64,000 nucleotides of DNA, taken from contig NZ_JJNZ01000053.1 in the NCBI RefSeq assembly GCF_000690055.1, positions 1 to 64,000 on the forward strand, written 5' to 3'. The DNA is from Pseudoalteromonas fuliginea. GTDB taxonomy: Bacteria; Pseudomonadota; Gammaproteobacteria; Enterobacterales; Alteromonadaceae. Position numbers and translations under genes: made by a program. Below are positions 47,834 through 58,054 of the stretch, in pieces. Within the stretch, counting starts at the first letter, position 1. Every line of letters starts with the position of its first letter. A model generated the notes under the pieces. The model saw nothing but the letters and a program-made list of their open reading frames with translations, was not told the origin of the DNA and ran no database searches.

Positions 47834-48847
47834 GTGCGAATTTTAGGCATTGAATCGTCGTGTGATGAAACGGGTATAGCAATATACGATGATGAAAAAG
47901 GCTTGTTAGCTCATCAATTATATAGCCAAGTAAAAGTACACGCTGATTATGGCGGTGTAGTGCCGGAGCTTGCATCACGCGATCATGTTCGTAAAACGCT
48001 ACCGCTTATAGATGCTGCTTTTGCGCAAGCTGGTTGTGGCCCTGAAGATTTAGATGGTATTGCTTATACTGCTGGACCTGGCTTGGTTGGCGCACTACTT
48101 GTAGGTACCTCCATTGGCCGCTCTCTAGCATACGGGTGGGATATTCCTGCGGTAGCGGTTCATCACATGGAAGGGCATTTACTTGCCCCTATGCTTGAGG
48201 AAAATATCCCTAAGTTTCCGTTTATTGCTTTATTAGTATCTGGCGGTCATACCATGATGGTTAAAGTAGCAGGTATTGGACAATACGAAGTACTAGGTGA
48301 GTCGGTTGATGATGCTGCAGGTGAGGCTTTTGATAAAACGGCTAAGTTGCTTGGTCTTGATTACCCCGGTGGTCCGCGCTTAGCTAAAATGGCTGAACAA
48401 GGTGTTGCTAAACGCTTTGTATTTCCTCGTCCGATGACCGATAAGCCAGGCCTTGATTTTAGTTTTAGTGGTTTAAAAACAGCTGCATCAATCACTATTC
48501 GTGAAAATGATGATGACGAACAAACTAAAGCCGATATAGCGCATGCATTTCAAACTGCAGTTATTGATACGCTTGTTATTAAATGTAAGCGAGCACTTAA
48601 ACAAACAGGTATTAAACGTTTAGTCATTGCAGGCGGAGTAAGTGCAAATACACAGCTTCGTTTACAGCTTGAGCGCGTTATGAAGGGCATGAAAGGCGAG
48701 GTTTTTTATCCTCGCACTGAGTTTTGTACCGATAATGGGGCAATGATTGCTTGTGCGGGTATGCAGCGTTTAAAAGCAGGGCAATTTGCCACGCTTGATA
48801 TGAAAACAAAACCGCGTTGGCCAATAGATAGTTTGGAAGCTATTTGA
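47834..48847 (+). CDS. tsaD: tRNA N6-adenosine threonylcarbamoyltransferase
   Basis: Transfers the threonylcarbamoyl group to A37 of ANN-decoding tRNAs, with TsaB and TsaE. 337 residues of the ASKHA fold, starting at GTG with GGAG ten bases upstream. Metal ligands His111 and His115 in HHMEGHL, and the nucleotide motifs [10 protein letters not shown] and [10 protein letters not shown], are intact. Confidence 0.96.
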   Translation: MRILGIESSCDETGIAIYDDEKGLLAHQLYSQVKVHADYGGVVPELASRDHVRKTLPLIDAAFAQAGCGPEDLDGIAYTAGPGLVGALLVGTSIGRSLAYGWDIPAVAVHHMEGHLLAPMLEENIPKFPFIALLVSGGHTMMVKVAGIGQYEVLGESVDDAAGEAFDKTAKLLGLDYPGGPRLAKMAEQGVAKRFVFPRPMTDKPGLDFSFSGLKTAASITIRENDDDEQTKADIAHAFQTAVIDTLVIKCKRALKQTGIKRLVIAGGVSANTQLRLQLERVMKGMKGEVFYPRTEFCTDNGAMIACAGMQRLKAGQFATLDMKTKPRWPIDSLEAI

Positions 48848-48858
48848 TACTCGATATA

Positions 48859-49470
48859 TTAAATGTTTTTATTTTCATCTGTGGGTGCTTTTTTAGTGCC
48901 CACTTTTGGTTCATCGCCACTAAATAACCTAATAATATTAGTGCGATGACGAAAAATAATTAAGATCGTAATAAAAGCGACTGGTAACGTATAAAGTGGT
49001 TTTATTAGCCAAGTATACAAAGGTGCTAAAGAGACCGTAACCAATGCTGCAAGTGATGAATAACGTGTAACTGCAATAATAACTAACCACGTAAAAATAA
49101 GTAAACCCGCCAGCGATAAACCAATAGGTAACAATGACCCAAATGCTGTAGCGACTGCTTTACCGCCTCTGAAACTAAAAAACAGTGGATACATATGTCC
49201 TAAACACGCAGCAACTGCAATCAAACCTAACTCAAATGGCTCAAACTTTAAAAAATAAGCGCCCCAGACCGGAATCGTTCCTTTTAAAATATCAAAAATT
49301 AACACTAAGCAAGCAGGTAATGCACCTCCCAATCTATAAACATTAGTTGCGCCAGGGTTGTTAGAACCATGGCTTCGAGGATCTGGAAGGGAGAATAGTC
49401 GTGACACCAATATGGCCGATGAAATTGACCCGAGTAAATAAGCTAAAACAAATATCAAAATGGCTAACAC
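48859..49470 (-). CDS. plsY: acyl-phosphate glycerol-3-phosphate acyltransferase
   Basis: Membrane enzyme acylating glycerol 3-phosphate from acyl-phosphate in phospholipid synthesis. 203 residues with five to six helices and the PlsY signatures [26 protein letters not shown], and [16 protein letters not shown]. Convergent with tsaD and divergent from folB. Confidence 0.94.
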   Translation of the reverse strand: MLAILIFVLAYLLGSISSAILVSRLFSLPDPRSHGSNNPGATNVYRLGGALPACLVLIFDILKGTIPVWGAYFLKFEPFELGLIAVAACLGHMYPLFFSFRGGKAVATAFGSLLPIGLSLAGLLIFTWLVIIAVTRYSSLAALVTVSLAPLYTWLIKPLYTLPVAFITILIIFRHRTNIIRLFSGDEPKVGTKKAPTDENKNI

Positions 49471-49494
49471 ACGCTTCCTTACTTTTTTATTGTT

Positions 49495-49523
49495 ATACCA
49501 ACCACATTTAATGCAATTGGTAT
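49495..49523. repeat. fragment of dispersed palindromic repeat, family 2
   Basis: ATACCAA and ATTGGTAT ends close on a 29-bp element whose right part (ATTTAATGCAATTGGTAT) is identical to the right end of the 16812-16973 repeat. It lies just upstream of plsY. The remaining plsY-folB gap shows nothing further. Confidence 0.55.
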
Positions 49524-49717
49524 TGCTTTTGGGCTATTATTGGCGGCAAAATTTATCGTAAAAATTATTATGCTTCTTTCATTACTAGCTAACCTAGCTA
49601 TTTTGCTATTGTAGAAGGATTTTTTACATATTTAAACACTGATTAAAGCATATACAGCATTAATTTTTTTGATGCTTTATATAACAAGTTCAGTCGTTTT
49701 GGTTATTTGGAGTATCA

Positions 49718-50077
49718 ATGGACAAGGTATTTATATCTCAATTGCACGTCGACACTATTATTGGAGTGTACGACTTTGAAAAAGAAAGTAAACAGAGCCT
49801 TTATTTTGATATTGAAATGCTGAGTGATATTAAACCCGCAGCTGCGAATGACGATATTAATTTAGCACTTGATTACTCAAAAGTAAGTGAGCGAGTTATT
49901 GAGCACTGCACTGCTAAACCAGTTGAATTACTCGAAACATTAGTAGAACAATTAGCGCAAATTATTTTGACTGAATTTAATACTCCACAAGTAACAATTA
50001 AAGTAAGTAAACCCGCAGCAGTGGCGCAAGCGCAAACTGTAGGTGTTGAAATTACACGCGCTAAGGTAAGTAACTAA
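49718..50077 (+). CDS. folB: dihydroneopterin aldolase
   Basis: Makes 6-hydroxymethyl-dihydropterin and glycolaldehyde in folate synthesis. 119 residues with the family opening VFISQLHVDTIIGVYDFEKE (catalytic Glu in YDFEK), DYSKVSE, and the C-terminal VTIKVSKPAAV with the catalytic Lys. TTGGAG lies six bases before the ATG. Directly followed by folK. Confidence 0.93.
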   Translation: MDKVFISQLHVDTIIGVYDFEKESKQSLYFDIEMLSDIKPAAANDDINLALDYSKVSERVIEHCTAKPVELLETLVEQLAQIILTEFNTPQVTIKVSKPAAVAQAQTVGVEITRAKVSN

Positions 50078-50566
50078 ATGGCGCAGATTTATATCAGCCT
50101 TGGGTCAAATATAAATAAAGTACATTACATGCAATCTGCATTAATCGCACTTGAGAGCCACTTTAAAAAAATTATTCACTCGTCTGTTTTTGAGAGTGAA
50201 GCGGTGGGGTTTGCTGGTAATAATTTTTATAACTCAGTGGTTGCAGCGACAACAAATATGGCATTGGCTGATGTATGCGCTCTACTAAAGCAAATAGAAC
50301 GTGATAATGGCCGTACTGCCAGCGACAAAAAATTTAGCCCTCGGACACTGGATTTAGATTTACTGTTTTACGACGATGTAATTTGCCAAAGCCCTGCACA
50401 ACTGCCCCGTGACGAAATAACTAAAAATGCATTTGTATTACAGCCTCTGAGCGAGGTTGCTCCTGATTTTTATCACCCTGTAGCTAAACAAACAATTGCC
50501 CAGTTATGGAGTGCGTATAATAACCCTCAACAAAAATTATGGAAGGTGGAGTTTTCTAACCCATGA
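50078..50566 (+). CDS. folK: 2-amino-4-hydroxy-6-hydroxymethyldihydropteridine pyrophosphokinase
   Basis: Pyrophosphorylates the FolB product from ATP. 162 residues with ISLGSNI at the start, [26 protein letters not shown] (the catalytic Arg-Thr-Leu-Asp-Leu-Asp), and [11 protein letters not shown]. It starts right after folB and overlaps uppP by four bases, so folB-folK-uppP is one operon. Confidence 0.95.
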   Translation: MAQIYISLGSNINKVHYMQSALIALESHFKKIIHSSVFESEAVGFAGNNFYNSVVAATTNMALADVCALLKQIERDNGRTASDKKFSPRTLDLDLLFYDDVICQSPAQLPRDEITKNAFVLQPLSEVAPDFYHPVAKQTIAQLWSAYNNPQQKLWKVEFSNP

Positions 50567-51363
50567 GTATTATTGAAATAATTATTTTAGCCCTCATTCA
50601 GGGGTTTACTGAGTTTCTACCTATATCGAGTTCAGCGCATTTAATTCTACCATCGCAAGTTTTAGGCTGGGAAGATCAGGGGCTTGCATTTGATGTCGCT
50701 GTTCACGTTGGGACTTTAATTGCGGTCGTTATTTATTTTCGTAAAGAGGTGGCCGATATACTTACTGGGTGGTTTAAATCATTTGGCGCACAAGGTACTA
50801 CAGATGATAGTAAGTTAGGCTGGTGGATTATTTTAGGCACTGTTCCAGCGGCTATTTTAGGCTTACTGCTAAAAGACTTAGTTGAATTGTATTTACGCAG
50901 TGCATGGGTTATTGCCACAACGACCATTGTATTTGGTTTACTCCTTTGGTACGCCGATGCAAAAGGTAAGCAAATTAAAACTATTTACCAACTTAATTGG
51001 AAAACAGCGCTTCTCATCGGTTTTGCACAAGCTGTTGCAATGATCCCGGGAACTTCTCGCTCAGGTATTACCATGACTGCTGGTTTAATGCTTGGAATGA
51101 ATAAGCAAAGCGCAGCGCGTTTTTCGTTTTTACTGGCAATTCCTATTATTTCTATGATGGGGCTATATTACACAATAGAGCTTGCGCTAGGCGATCATGT
51201 TGTAGATTGGAACACGTTATTACTAGGTGTGGGGTTATCGTTCCTATCAGCTTATGCATGTATATTTATGTTTTTGAAAGTGATAGAGCGAATGGGTATG
51301 CTGCCGTTTGTAATATACCGCTTATTACTAGGTGTTGGCTTGATTGTATTTTTGACAATGTAG
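50563..51363 (+). CDS. uppP: undecaprenyl-diphosphatase
   Basis: Membrane phosphatase recycling undecaprenyl diphosphate for peptidoglycan and O-antigen synthesis (BacA). 266 residues, about eight helices. Active-site motifs [17 protein letters not shown] and [17 protein letters not shown] are intact. ATGA overlap with folK. A terminator follows. Confidence 0.95.
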   Translation: MSIIEIIILALIQGFTEFLPISSSAHLILPSQVLGWEDQGLAFDVAVHVGTLIAVVIYFRKEVADILTGWFKSFGAQGTTDDSKLGWWIILGTVPAAILGLLLKDLVELYLRSAWVIATTTIVFGLLLWYADAKGKQIKTIYQLNWKTALLIGFAQAVAMIPGTSRSGITMTAGLMLGMNKQSAARFSFLLAIPIISMMGLYYTIELALGDHVVDWNTLLLGVGLSFLSAYACIFMFLKVIERMGMLPFVIYRLLLGVGLIVFLTM

Positions 51364-51380
51364 TTAACCACCGACGAACA

Positions 51381-51411
51381 AAAAAGCCTTCTAACTTAAG
51401 AAGGCTTTTTT
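51381..51411 (+). terminator. folB-folK-uppP operon terminator
   Basis: AAAAAGCCTTC/GAAGGCTTTTT, an 11-bp stem with an 8-base loop and a T run, 18 bases after the uppP stop. Confidence 0.85.
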
Positions 51412-51498
51412 GTTATTAAAGTGTTGTTTTTTGGCATGAGTGAAATGCTTACTCGCAATGGTAACTCAGCACTAATTTTGGCATTATAGCGCCATTAA

Positions 51499-51518
51499 AC
51501 TTTACATTACTGTAAAGT
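51499..51518. promoter_or_regulatory. operator-like palindrome before mpl
   Basis: ACTTTACA-ttac-TGTAAAGT is a perfect 8-bp inverted repeat 24 bases upstream of the mpl start. A TATAGC-like -10 lies just before it (about 51485-51490), so a protein bound here could block transcription. I do not recognise the regulator. Confidence 0.45.
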
Positions 51519-51542
51519 GGTCACGCGATTTAAGGAAAGTAT

Positions 51543-52898
51543 ATGCATATACATATTTTGGGCATTTGTGGCACGTTTATGGGTGGTATTGCAGCCATAG
51601 CTAAATCGTTGGGTCATAAAGTAACCGGCTCTGATCAAAACGTTTACCCGCCAATGAGTACGCAACTTGAAGATCTTGGTATTGAATTAACCCAAGGCTA
51701 TGACGTATCTCAATTAGATCCAAAGCCTGATATGGTGGTTATTGGTAATGCAATGAGCCGTGGTAACCCGTGTGTTGAATATGTCCTTGATAAAGGTCTG
51801 CCTTATACTTCAGGTCCTGAATGGCTTAAACATAATTTATTGCAAAACTCATGGGTGCTTGCTGTAGCAGGGACCCATGGAAAAACAACCACAGCGAGTA
51901 TGTTGGCATGGGTATTAGAATACGCTGGCTTAAAGCCTGGGTTTTTAATTGGCGGCATAGTACAAAACTTTGGTATATCAGCGAAAGTGGGCGAAACGCC
52001 ATTTTTTGTTATTGAAGCCGATGAATACGACACTGCTTTTTTTGATAAGCGCAGTAAGTTTGTGCATTACCTCCCACGTACGCTTATTTTAAATAACCTT
52101 GAATTTGATCATGCTGATATTTTTGAAGATTTAAACGCAATAAAAAAACAATTTCATCACTTAATGCGTACATTACCCCAAAGCGGCAAGGTAATTTGGC
52201 CAAAGCAAGACGTAGCGCTTAATGACGTAATAGCACAAGGGCTTTGGAGCGAAAGCGAAACGCTCGGTGTTGATTGGAATTATGAGCTAATAAAAGCCGA
52301 TGGTAGTGAGTTTAATGTATTACTTAATGGCGAAAAGCAGGGAGTTGTTCGCTGGCAAGCAATAGGCGAGCATAATGTTAAAAATGCGATAATGGCTATA
52401 GCTGCTGCGCGCCATGTGGGTATAGCCATTGATCATAGTATTGATGCGTTAGGAGAATTTATTAGCCCTAAAAGGCGTATGGAGCTTAAGGCTGATATAA
52501 ATAATATTAAAGTGTATGACGACTTTGCGCATCACCCAACGGCAATTAAAACAACGCTTGCGGGCTTGCGCGCAAAAGTAGGCGATGAAAAAATTATCGC
52601 TATTTTAGAGCCGCGCTCAAACACCATGAAAATGGGCGTACACCAACATACATTATTAGATTCACTGCGTGATGCTGACGAGGTACTACTTTTTGAACCA
52701 GAGAATCTAAATTGGTCGCTAAAAGAACAAGCAGATAAAGCGGGTATGCAGTGCTTTAACAGTACACAAACAATTATTGATGCAGTGCTTGAAAATATTG
52801 AGCCTAATCAACACATTTTAATTATGAGCAATGGCGGTTTTAATGGCCTTCATCAACACCTTGTTAATGGTTTAGCAGCTAAATACAGCGGAGAATAA
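51543..52898 (+). CDS. mpl: UDP-MurNAc:L-Ala-gamma-D-Glu-meso-DAP ligase
   Basis: Murein-peptide ligase that recycles cell-wall tripeptide. 451 residues of the Mur ligase fold: N-terminal [24 protein letters not shown] loop [12 protein letters not shown], central [12 protein letters not shown], and the late [11 protein letters not shown]. Opens a cluster continuing with ubiX, yadG, yadH and a methyltransferase gene, each starting at or within a base or two of the previous stop. AAGGAAA precedes the start. Confidence 0.94.
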   Translation: MHIHILGICGTFMGGIAAIAKSLGHKVTGSDQNVYPPMSTQLEDLGIELTQGYDVSQLDPKPDMVVIGNAMSRGNPCVEYVLDKGLPYTSGPEWLKHNLLQNSWVLAVAGTHGKTTTASMLAWVLEYAGLKPGFLIGGIVQNFGISAKVGETPFFVIEADEYDTAFFDKRSKFVHYLPRTLILNNLEFDHADIFEDLNAIKKQFHHLMRTLPQSGKVIWPKQDVALNDVIAQGLWSESETLGVDWNYELIKADGSEFNVLLNGEKQGVVRWQAIGEHNVKNAIMAIAAARHVGIAIDHSIDALGEFISPKRRMELKADINNIKVYDDFAHHPTAIKTTLAGLRAKVGDEKIIAILEPRSNTMKMGVHQHTLLDSLRDADEVLLFEPENLNWSLKEQADKAGMQCFNSTQTIIDAVLENIEPNQHILIMSNGGFNGLHQHLVNGLAAKYSGE

Positions 52899-52899
52899 C

Positions 52900-53520
52900 G
52901 TGCAATTTAAAGATAAAATTACGCTCGCTTTTAGTGGTGCATCGGGTGCGCCTTATGGGCTTAGGTTACTTGAAGTATTGCTTGAGCAGCAATTTCAAGT
53001 TTACGTACTTATCTCAAGTGCTGCGCGAGTGGTGCTTGATACAGAATCAAACATCAAGCTCTCTGGTAATGAAGATAAAGCCACTGAGCAGTTAAGTACG
53101 CTGTTTAATGCCAAACCTGAGCAGCTAAAAGTATACGGTAAAGATAACTGGTTTAGCCCTGTGGCTTCGGGCTCAGCTGCACCTAAAAAAATGGTGGTAT
53201 GTCCGTGTAGTGCTGGGTCGGTTTCTGCAATTGCAGTGGGGGCGTCAGATAATTTATTAGAACGCGCCGCTGATGTGGTAATTAAAGAACGCGGACAGCT
53301 CATTTTAGTGCCTCGCGAAACACCATTCAACGAAATTCATTTAGAAAACATGCTTAAGTTATCTCGTTTAGGGGTGACAATTATGCCAGCAGCGCCTGGT
53401 TTTTATCATAAGCCACAAAGTATTGAAGACTTAGTTGATTTTATGGTGGCGAGAATTTTAGATCATTTAAACATTGAACATAACCTAACAAAACGTTGGG
53501 GTTATGGTGAGGGTAAATAA
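52900..53520 (+). CDS. ubiX: flavin prenyltransferase UbiX
   Basis: Makes prenylated FMN, the cofactor of the UbiD decarboxylase in ubiquinone synthesis. 206 residues starting at GTG, one base after the mpl stop. Family motifs: [15 protein letters not shown], the [26 protein letters not shown] block, and [17 protein letters not shown]. Its stop overlaps the yadG start by one base. Confidence 0.94.
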   Translation: MQFKDKITLAFSGASGAPYGLRLLEVLLEQQFQVYVLISSAARVVLDTESNIKLSGNEDKATEQLSTLFNAKPEQLKVYGKDNWFSPVASGSAAPKKMVVCPCSAGSVSAIAVGASDNLLERAADVVIKERGQLILVPRETPFNEIHLENMLKLSRLGVTIMPAAPGFYHKPQSIEDLVDFMVARILDHLNIEHNLTKRWGYGEGK

Positions 53521-54449
53521 TGAATAAGCAAAATATTGCTTTAAATATAAAAGGCCTTACCAAGGTTTATAAAAATGGTGTTGAGGCTATTAAAGGCGTT
53601 GATTTACAAGTTGAAGAGGGCGATTTTTTCGCTTTACTTGGTCCAAACGGAGCAGGTAAATCAACTACTATTGGTGTTATTTCGTCACTTGTTAATAAAA
53701 CAAAAGGCAAAGTAGAGGTATTCGGTTGTGATATTGATACCGAGCTAGAAGCTGCAAAAGCGCATTTAGGACTCGTGCCGCAAGAGTTTAACTTCAGCCA
53801 GTTTGAAACGCTTAGCCAAATACTGGTTAACCAAGCCGGTTATTATGGTGTGCCACGCGGCGAAGCCCACAAGCGCGCCGATAAATACCTAGCGCAGCTT
53901 GGTTTGTTAGAGAAAAAAGACAAACAAGCGCGTACGCTTTCAGGCGGTATGAAACGCCGTTTAATGATTGCCCGCGCACTTATGCACGAGCCAAAACTGC
54001 TTATACTTGATGAACCAACAGCAGGTGTAGACATAGAACTTCGCCGTTCAATGTGGGATTTTTTACGCCAAATAAATGAGCAAGGCGTAACGATTATTTT
54101 AACCACACACTACCTTGAAGAAGCTGAGTTACTGTGTAAAAACATCGCCATAATCGATAATGGCCGAATTGTTGAAAACACCACAATTAAAGCGTTGCTT
54201 GCAAAGCTTGATAAAGAAACCTTTATTTTAGATTTAAAAATGCCTGCAAACCCTGTCACGCTTGAAGGCTATAAATTTACCATGACGGACGATCACACTG
54301 TTGAAGTTGAAGTCGCTAAATCTCAGGGGTTAAATGCGGTATTTAGTGCATTAACAACTCAAGGTAATACTGTTTTGAGTATGCGAAATAAAGCGAACAG
54401 ACTAGAAGAATTATTTGTAGGATTATTAGAGCAAGGGCGGGGCGAATAA
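53520..54449 (+). CDS. yadG: ABC transporter ATP-binding protein (YadG-like)
   Basis: 309-residue cytoplasmic ATPase of an ABC-2 type exporter. Walker A GPNGAGKST, Q-loop VPQEFNF, signature LSGGMKRRL, Walker B LLILDEPTAG and the switch His in TTHYLEEAE are all present. The partner permease follows at once. The substrate of the E. coli YadGH pair is unknown. Confidence 0.92.
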   Translation: MNKQNIALNIKGLTKVYKNGVEAIKGVDLQVEEGDFFALLGPNGAGKSTTIGVISSLVNKTKGKVEVFGCDIDTELEAAKAHLGLVPQEFNFSQFETLSQILVNQAGYYGVPRGEAHKRADKYLAQLGLLEKKDKQARTLSGGMKRRLMIARALMHEPKLLILDEPTAGVDIELRRSMWDFLRQINEQGVTIILTTHYLEEAELLCKNIAIIDNGRIVENTTIKALLAKLDKETFILDLKMPANPVTLEGYKFTMTDDHTVEVEVAKSQGLNAVFSALTTQGNTVLSMRNKANRLEELFVGLLEQGRGE

Positions 54450-55217
54450 ATGTTTAAATATGGCGTAGCCTTAAAGAGTTTATGGATTAAAGAGTGCATT
54501 CGTTTTTTACGTATTTGGGTGCAAACCTTAGTACCACCGGCAATTACGATGAGCTTATATTTTGTTATTTTTGGTAACTTGATTGGTTCACGGATTGGCG
54601 ATATGGGTGGCTTTAGCTACATGGAGTTTATTGTACCTGGTCTTATAATGATGTCGGTTATTACTAATTCCTATTCCAATGTAGCCTCTAGTTTTTATTC
54701 AACAAAGTTTCAAAAAAGCATTGAAGAGCTTTTAGTTGCACCTGTGCCTAACTACATTATCGTGCTTGGTTATATGGGCGGTGGTATGACGCGCGGTATT
54801 ATGGTGGGCTTTATAGTTACCTGTGTGTCGTTGTTATTTGTTGATATTCAAATTCATAATATTTTTGTAATTATGGCGACCGTTATTTTAACCTCGGCTG
54901 TATTTGCTTTAGGTGGTTTAATTAATGCAATTTATGCAAATAGCTTTGACGATATAAGCATTATCCCCACCTTCATACTAACGCCATTAACCTACTTAGG
55001 AGGGGTGTTTTATTCTATATCGTTATTGCCTGAATTTTGGCAAAATGTATCACAAATCAATCCTATAATTTACATGGTTAACGCATTTCGTTATGGCTTT
55101 TTAGGCGTGTCGGATGTCGATTTAAGCGTGGCGCTTGGGGTTATTTTAGTATTTATAACAGCGTTATTTACATTAGCGCTTACATTAATTAAAAAAGGTG
55201 TGGGGCTAAGACACTAA
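54450..55217 (+). CDS. yadH: ABC-2 type transporter permease (YadH-like)
   Basis: 255-residue inner-membrane permease with six helices. The pattern MEFIVPGLIMMSVITNSYSNVASSFYSTKFQKSIEELL and the LTPLTYLGGVFYSI loop is that of YadH. It begins the base after the yadG stop and its stop overlaps the next gene by one base. No substrate can be inferred. Confidence 0.92.
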   Translation: MFKYGVALKSLWIKECIRFLRIWVQTLVPPAITMSLYFVIFGNLIGSRIGDMGGFSYMEFIVPGLIMMSVITNSYSNVASSFYSTKFQKSIEELLVAPVPNYIIVLGYMGGGMTRGIMVGFIVTCVSLLFVDIQIHNIFVIMATVILTSAVFALGGLINAIYANSFDDISIIPTFILTPLTYLGGVFYSISLLPEFWQNVSQINPIIYMVNAFRYGFLGVSDVDLSVALGVILVFITALFTLALTLIKKGVGLRH

Positions 55218-55885
55218 TGAGTGATGCAAATTCACGTAGTATTGTATCTAATCAAGCGGGTATTCACGAAAAGCTTGATGAAATAGTAAATAAGCACTTA
55301 GAGGCTGAGTTTAAAAAACCGATTGCAGCGCATACTCAGGCCGCATTTGATGAAGTAAACGCTAAAGTACAGGCCTTTAATGGCCCGCTTATTTTAGACT
55401 CGTGCTGTGGCGTGGGTGAAAGCTCAGCTAACTTAGCTAAGCGCCATCCTGATGCACTTGTCATTGGTATTGATAAGTCATCACACCGATTAGATAAGCA
55501 CGATGTTGAGTACAAGCAAACCGACAGCGGGCAATATATTTTAGTTCAAGCTGATTTAAATGATTTTTGGCGTTTAGCGGTTGCTGCTAATTGGCAACCT
55601 ACGCACCATTACTTGTTGTATCCAAATCCATGGCCTAAGTCTAAGCATATTCGTAGACGCTGGCATGGCGCGGCTATTTTTCCATTTATTGTTAAGTTAG
55701 GTGGTCAATTAGAAGTGCGCAGCAATTGGGATATTTACGTTAAGGAGTTTGCTAGGGCACTTGAATTAACAGGCAACCCTTGCGAAGTAACGCTTTATGA
55801 GTCAGACGATGCAATTACGCCTTTTGAGCGTAAATATTGGGCCAGTGGCCAGCAAAGCCACCGACTCATTATTAATTTAACCTAA
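55217..55885 (+). CDS. TrmB-like SAM-dependent methyltransferase
   Basis: 222-residue class I methyltransferase. The SAM loop reads LDSCCGVGESSANLAKRHPDA with GIDKS downstream, and the TrmB-type motif YPNPWPKSKHIRRRWHG (canonical FPDPWPKxxHxKRR) indicates relation to tRNA m7G46 methyltransferase. The SAM loop differs from TrmB's EIGFGxG, so this is probably a paralogue rather than trmB itself; its RNA or other substrate is unknown. Last gene of the mpl cluster, ending 13 bases from the convergent EAL gene. Confidence 0.75.
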   Translation: MSDANSRSIVSNQAGIHEKLDEIVNKHLEAEFKKPIAAHTQAAFDEVNAKVQAFNGPLILDSCCGVGESSANLAKRHPDALVIGIDKSSHRLDKHDVEYKQTDSGQYILVQADLNDFWRLAVAANWQPTHHYLLYPNPWPKSKHIRRRWHGAAIFPFIVKLGGQLEVRSNWDIYVKEFARALELTGNPCEVTLYESDDAITPFERKYWASGQQSHRLIINLT

Positions 55886-55898
55886 TGTGATGACCAAT

Positions 55899-57782
55899 TT
55901 AGCTCATTAATTCTTCATCACTTTGAGAATTAACATGTGGCGCTGGGGGAGCAAAATAAATACCTTGCATCAGCGTCACATTCGCTTTTTTCAGTGCGGT
56001 CACTATGGTTGTATTTTCTACTGAACCGGCTGTGAGTTGTAAGCCAAGTTGGTTTGCAAAGCTTGCTATGTGTTCAATAAACAAATAGATATCTTTATCG
56101 TTAACAATTTGTTTTATTAAGGCCCCATCTAACTTAATACCATCAACTTCAAGTTTTAGTACGTTAGAAATATTTGAATAACCACTGCCAAAATCATCAA
56201 TGATTACTTTTACACCCTTTGTTTTAACCATTCCTATGAATGCTTTTACCTCTGAAAAATTAGCTATAGCTTGTGTTTCTAATAATTCTAAGGTGATGTT
56301 ACTCGGGTGTGGATAACGTTTTAATTCGTCGGCTATAAATTCGCTCAAACTAGGATCAAGCATATCTTGCGCGGTTATATTTAAGCTCCAGCAAATATCT
56401 GTTTTTCTAAAGCGGCTAATACATTGTGAGAATATAGTACGGGTCAACAAGCCATCCATTCTTGAACGGGTAACTACATTTAAAAAAGCCTCTGGCTTGA
56501 GTATTTCACCACTTGCTGTAACCATGCGCGCTAAACATTCATACTGCACTACGCGTTTAGTGTTTATATCAATAATAGGTTGAAAGTAAGGGACAATACG
56601 ATTGTTATCAAATGCTTCGCGAACCTCTTTAGCCATTTCTACATTGTATTGATATTGCACTTTTACATCGTGAAGTGCTTTTGAGTAATTAACAACGGTA
56701 TGACGACCTTGTTTGGCTTGCAGTGCCGCAATATGGGCATTTTCTAATAACAAAGATTTGTTACCGCTGGCTATACCGGCACACAACGTAATATAAATAA
56801 ACGGGTCGGTTAATAGTGGGGTATTAAAGTTGTAGGTTTCGATTAAGTCGTTAAACTCATCGTACGGAATTTCTTTTGGTGCAAGTAATACCAGTTTATT
56901 GGTCGCTAAGCGATAAATATGACAACGAGCAGAGCAGCGACTTTTAAAATGCATGAGCAAGTTTTTCATTACTTTATCGCCCACCTCAGTGCCATAAAAG
57001 CTATTTATGTCTTCAATTTCGTTAATCCAAATAACAGCTAATTGCATATGGTGCGCATTACTTTGCTTTAGGAAGTATTCAAGCGCTATATGATTTGCAA
57101 AGCCCGTACTGGAGTCTGTTGCTAAAGATCGTTTGAGTAAGTAAATATAAATAGTTGCAACAAGTATAGCGATAAAGAAAAAGAAGCTCGCCATAGCGGC
57201 CGCCTTTGATACACTTTCTTTAAGTTTTTGGTTTAAATCATAAATGGTGATATCAGCACCTGTTATGTAGGTTTTACCATTAGTGCTATCAACATAAGGG
57301 ATAAAAATAGTTTTAAAATGTCCCCATTGATCTGCTGATATTTCAAATACAGGCTCTGTCGAATAAAAAGCACTAATGTTCGCCTTAGTGGCTTCAGGGT
57401 AAAGATCTAAAAACTGGGTTACTTTGCCATTGCTTTGGTCTTCTTTTGTATAACTCGATGCACTAAAGTAGACTTTGTTATCTTGAAGTACCATCGCGTA
57501 TACATAAGCAATGTTGAGTGCTTGGGCAAAGTCAGAAAGTTGCTTACTCTTTTTTTGATAATCAGAAAAACTAATCGTTTTTCCCTGATTAACTTTATTT
57601 AGGTATGTATCGCCGAGTATATGCTTAACACTGGTGGCTGCGTTAAGTAAGCGCGTATCAACAGAGTGCATTATATCTGCGCGTGTTGTTTGGTAAGTAT
57701 AATAAACGTAGGTAAGTAAACTGATTAAAAATAGACTAAAACCCGCCATTAACCAACTTACCCTTACTCTTCCTTTTAGCAT
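55899..57782 (-). CDS. membrane sensor with degenerate GGDEF and altered EAL domain
   Basis: 627 residues: transmembrane helix (about 9-29), periplasmic sensor domain (30-195, Cache-like), second helix (196-216), a GGDEF-fold domain with ATNKL in place of GGDEF (about 222-370) and an EAL domain (about 385-615). In the EAL domain Glu415, Asn468, Glu502, Asp529-Asp530, Lys550, Glu589 and Gln606 are kept, but the usual Ala-Glu-Gly-Val-Glu reads Ala-Gly-Ser-Val-Glu, so the catalytic Glu is Gly586. It may bind c-di-GMP without efficient hydrolysis, like LapD-type receptors; inference. No partner gene adjoins it. Confidence 0.82.
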   Translation of the reverse strand: MLKGRVRVSWLMAGFSLFLISLLTYVYYTYQTTRADIMHSVDTRLLNAATSVKHILGDTYLNKVNQGKTISFSDYQKKSKQLSDFAQALNIAYVYAMVLQDNKVYFSASSYTKEDQSNGKVTQFLDLYPEATKANISAFYSTEPVFEISADQWGHFKTIFIPYVDSTNGKTYITGADITIYDLNQKLKESVSKAAAMASFFFFIAILVATIYIYLLKRSLATDSSTGFANHIALEYFLKQSNAHHMQLAVIWINEIEDINSFYGTEVGDKVMKNLLMHFKSRCSARCHIYRLATNKLVLLAPKEIPYDEFNDLIETYNFNTPLLTDPFIYITLCAGIASGNKSLLLENAHIAALQAKQGRHTVVNYSKALHDVKVQYQYNVEMAKEVREAFDNNRIVPYFQPIIDINTKRVVQYECLARMVTASGEILKPEAFLNVVTRSRMDGLLTRTIFSQCISRFRKTDICWSLNITAQDMLDPSLSEFIADELKRYPHPSNITLELLETQAIANFSEVKAFIGMVKTKGVKVIIDDFGSGYSNISNVLKLEVDGIKLDGALIKQIVNDKDIYLFIEHIASFANQLGLQLTAGSVENTTIVTALKKANVTLMQGIYFAPPAPHVNSQSDEELMS

Positions 57783-57990
57783 GTGCTTCCCTTTTTTGTT
57801 ATTTTTTTATTATACGCAAAATATATAAATGCCCAATAATTAATTCTTATTTATTGGCAAGGCTTAAATATTAATTAAATTATCACTTTTTTGTCATGTC
57901 TTTGTCTGCTTTTATGGCTTTAAGCGAGACATTTTAGTTATATTGCAGTAAAGTTAGCGCAATTAATTAAAAACACTGTTACTTAAAATA

Positions 57991-58025
57991 ACGCCTTAAT
58001 TTGGCGTGTTTCATAGACAAACACG
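57991..58025 (+). promoter_or_regulatory. overlapping leader hairpins before panP
   Basis: ACGCC (57991-57995) can pair with GGCGT (58003-58007), while CGTGTTT (58005-58011) pairs with AAACACG (58019-58025). The shared CGT makes the two stems mutually exclusive. It lies 30 bases before the start. The rest of the EAL-panP gap (57783-58054) is AT-rich with no gene. Confidence 0.35.
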
Positions 58026-58054
58026 TGTTTTAGCTACACACACTAGGTATTGAG

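Noticed and set aside
47298..47978. 226-codon minus-strand open frame opposite yjaG and tsaD
   Set aside because: It lies antisense to two well-supported genes, has no family resemblance and a low-complexity Ser/Ile-rich product.
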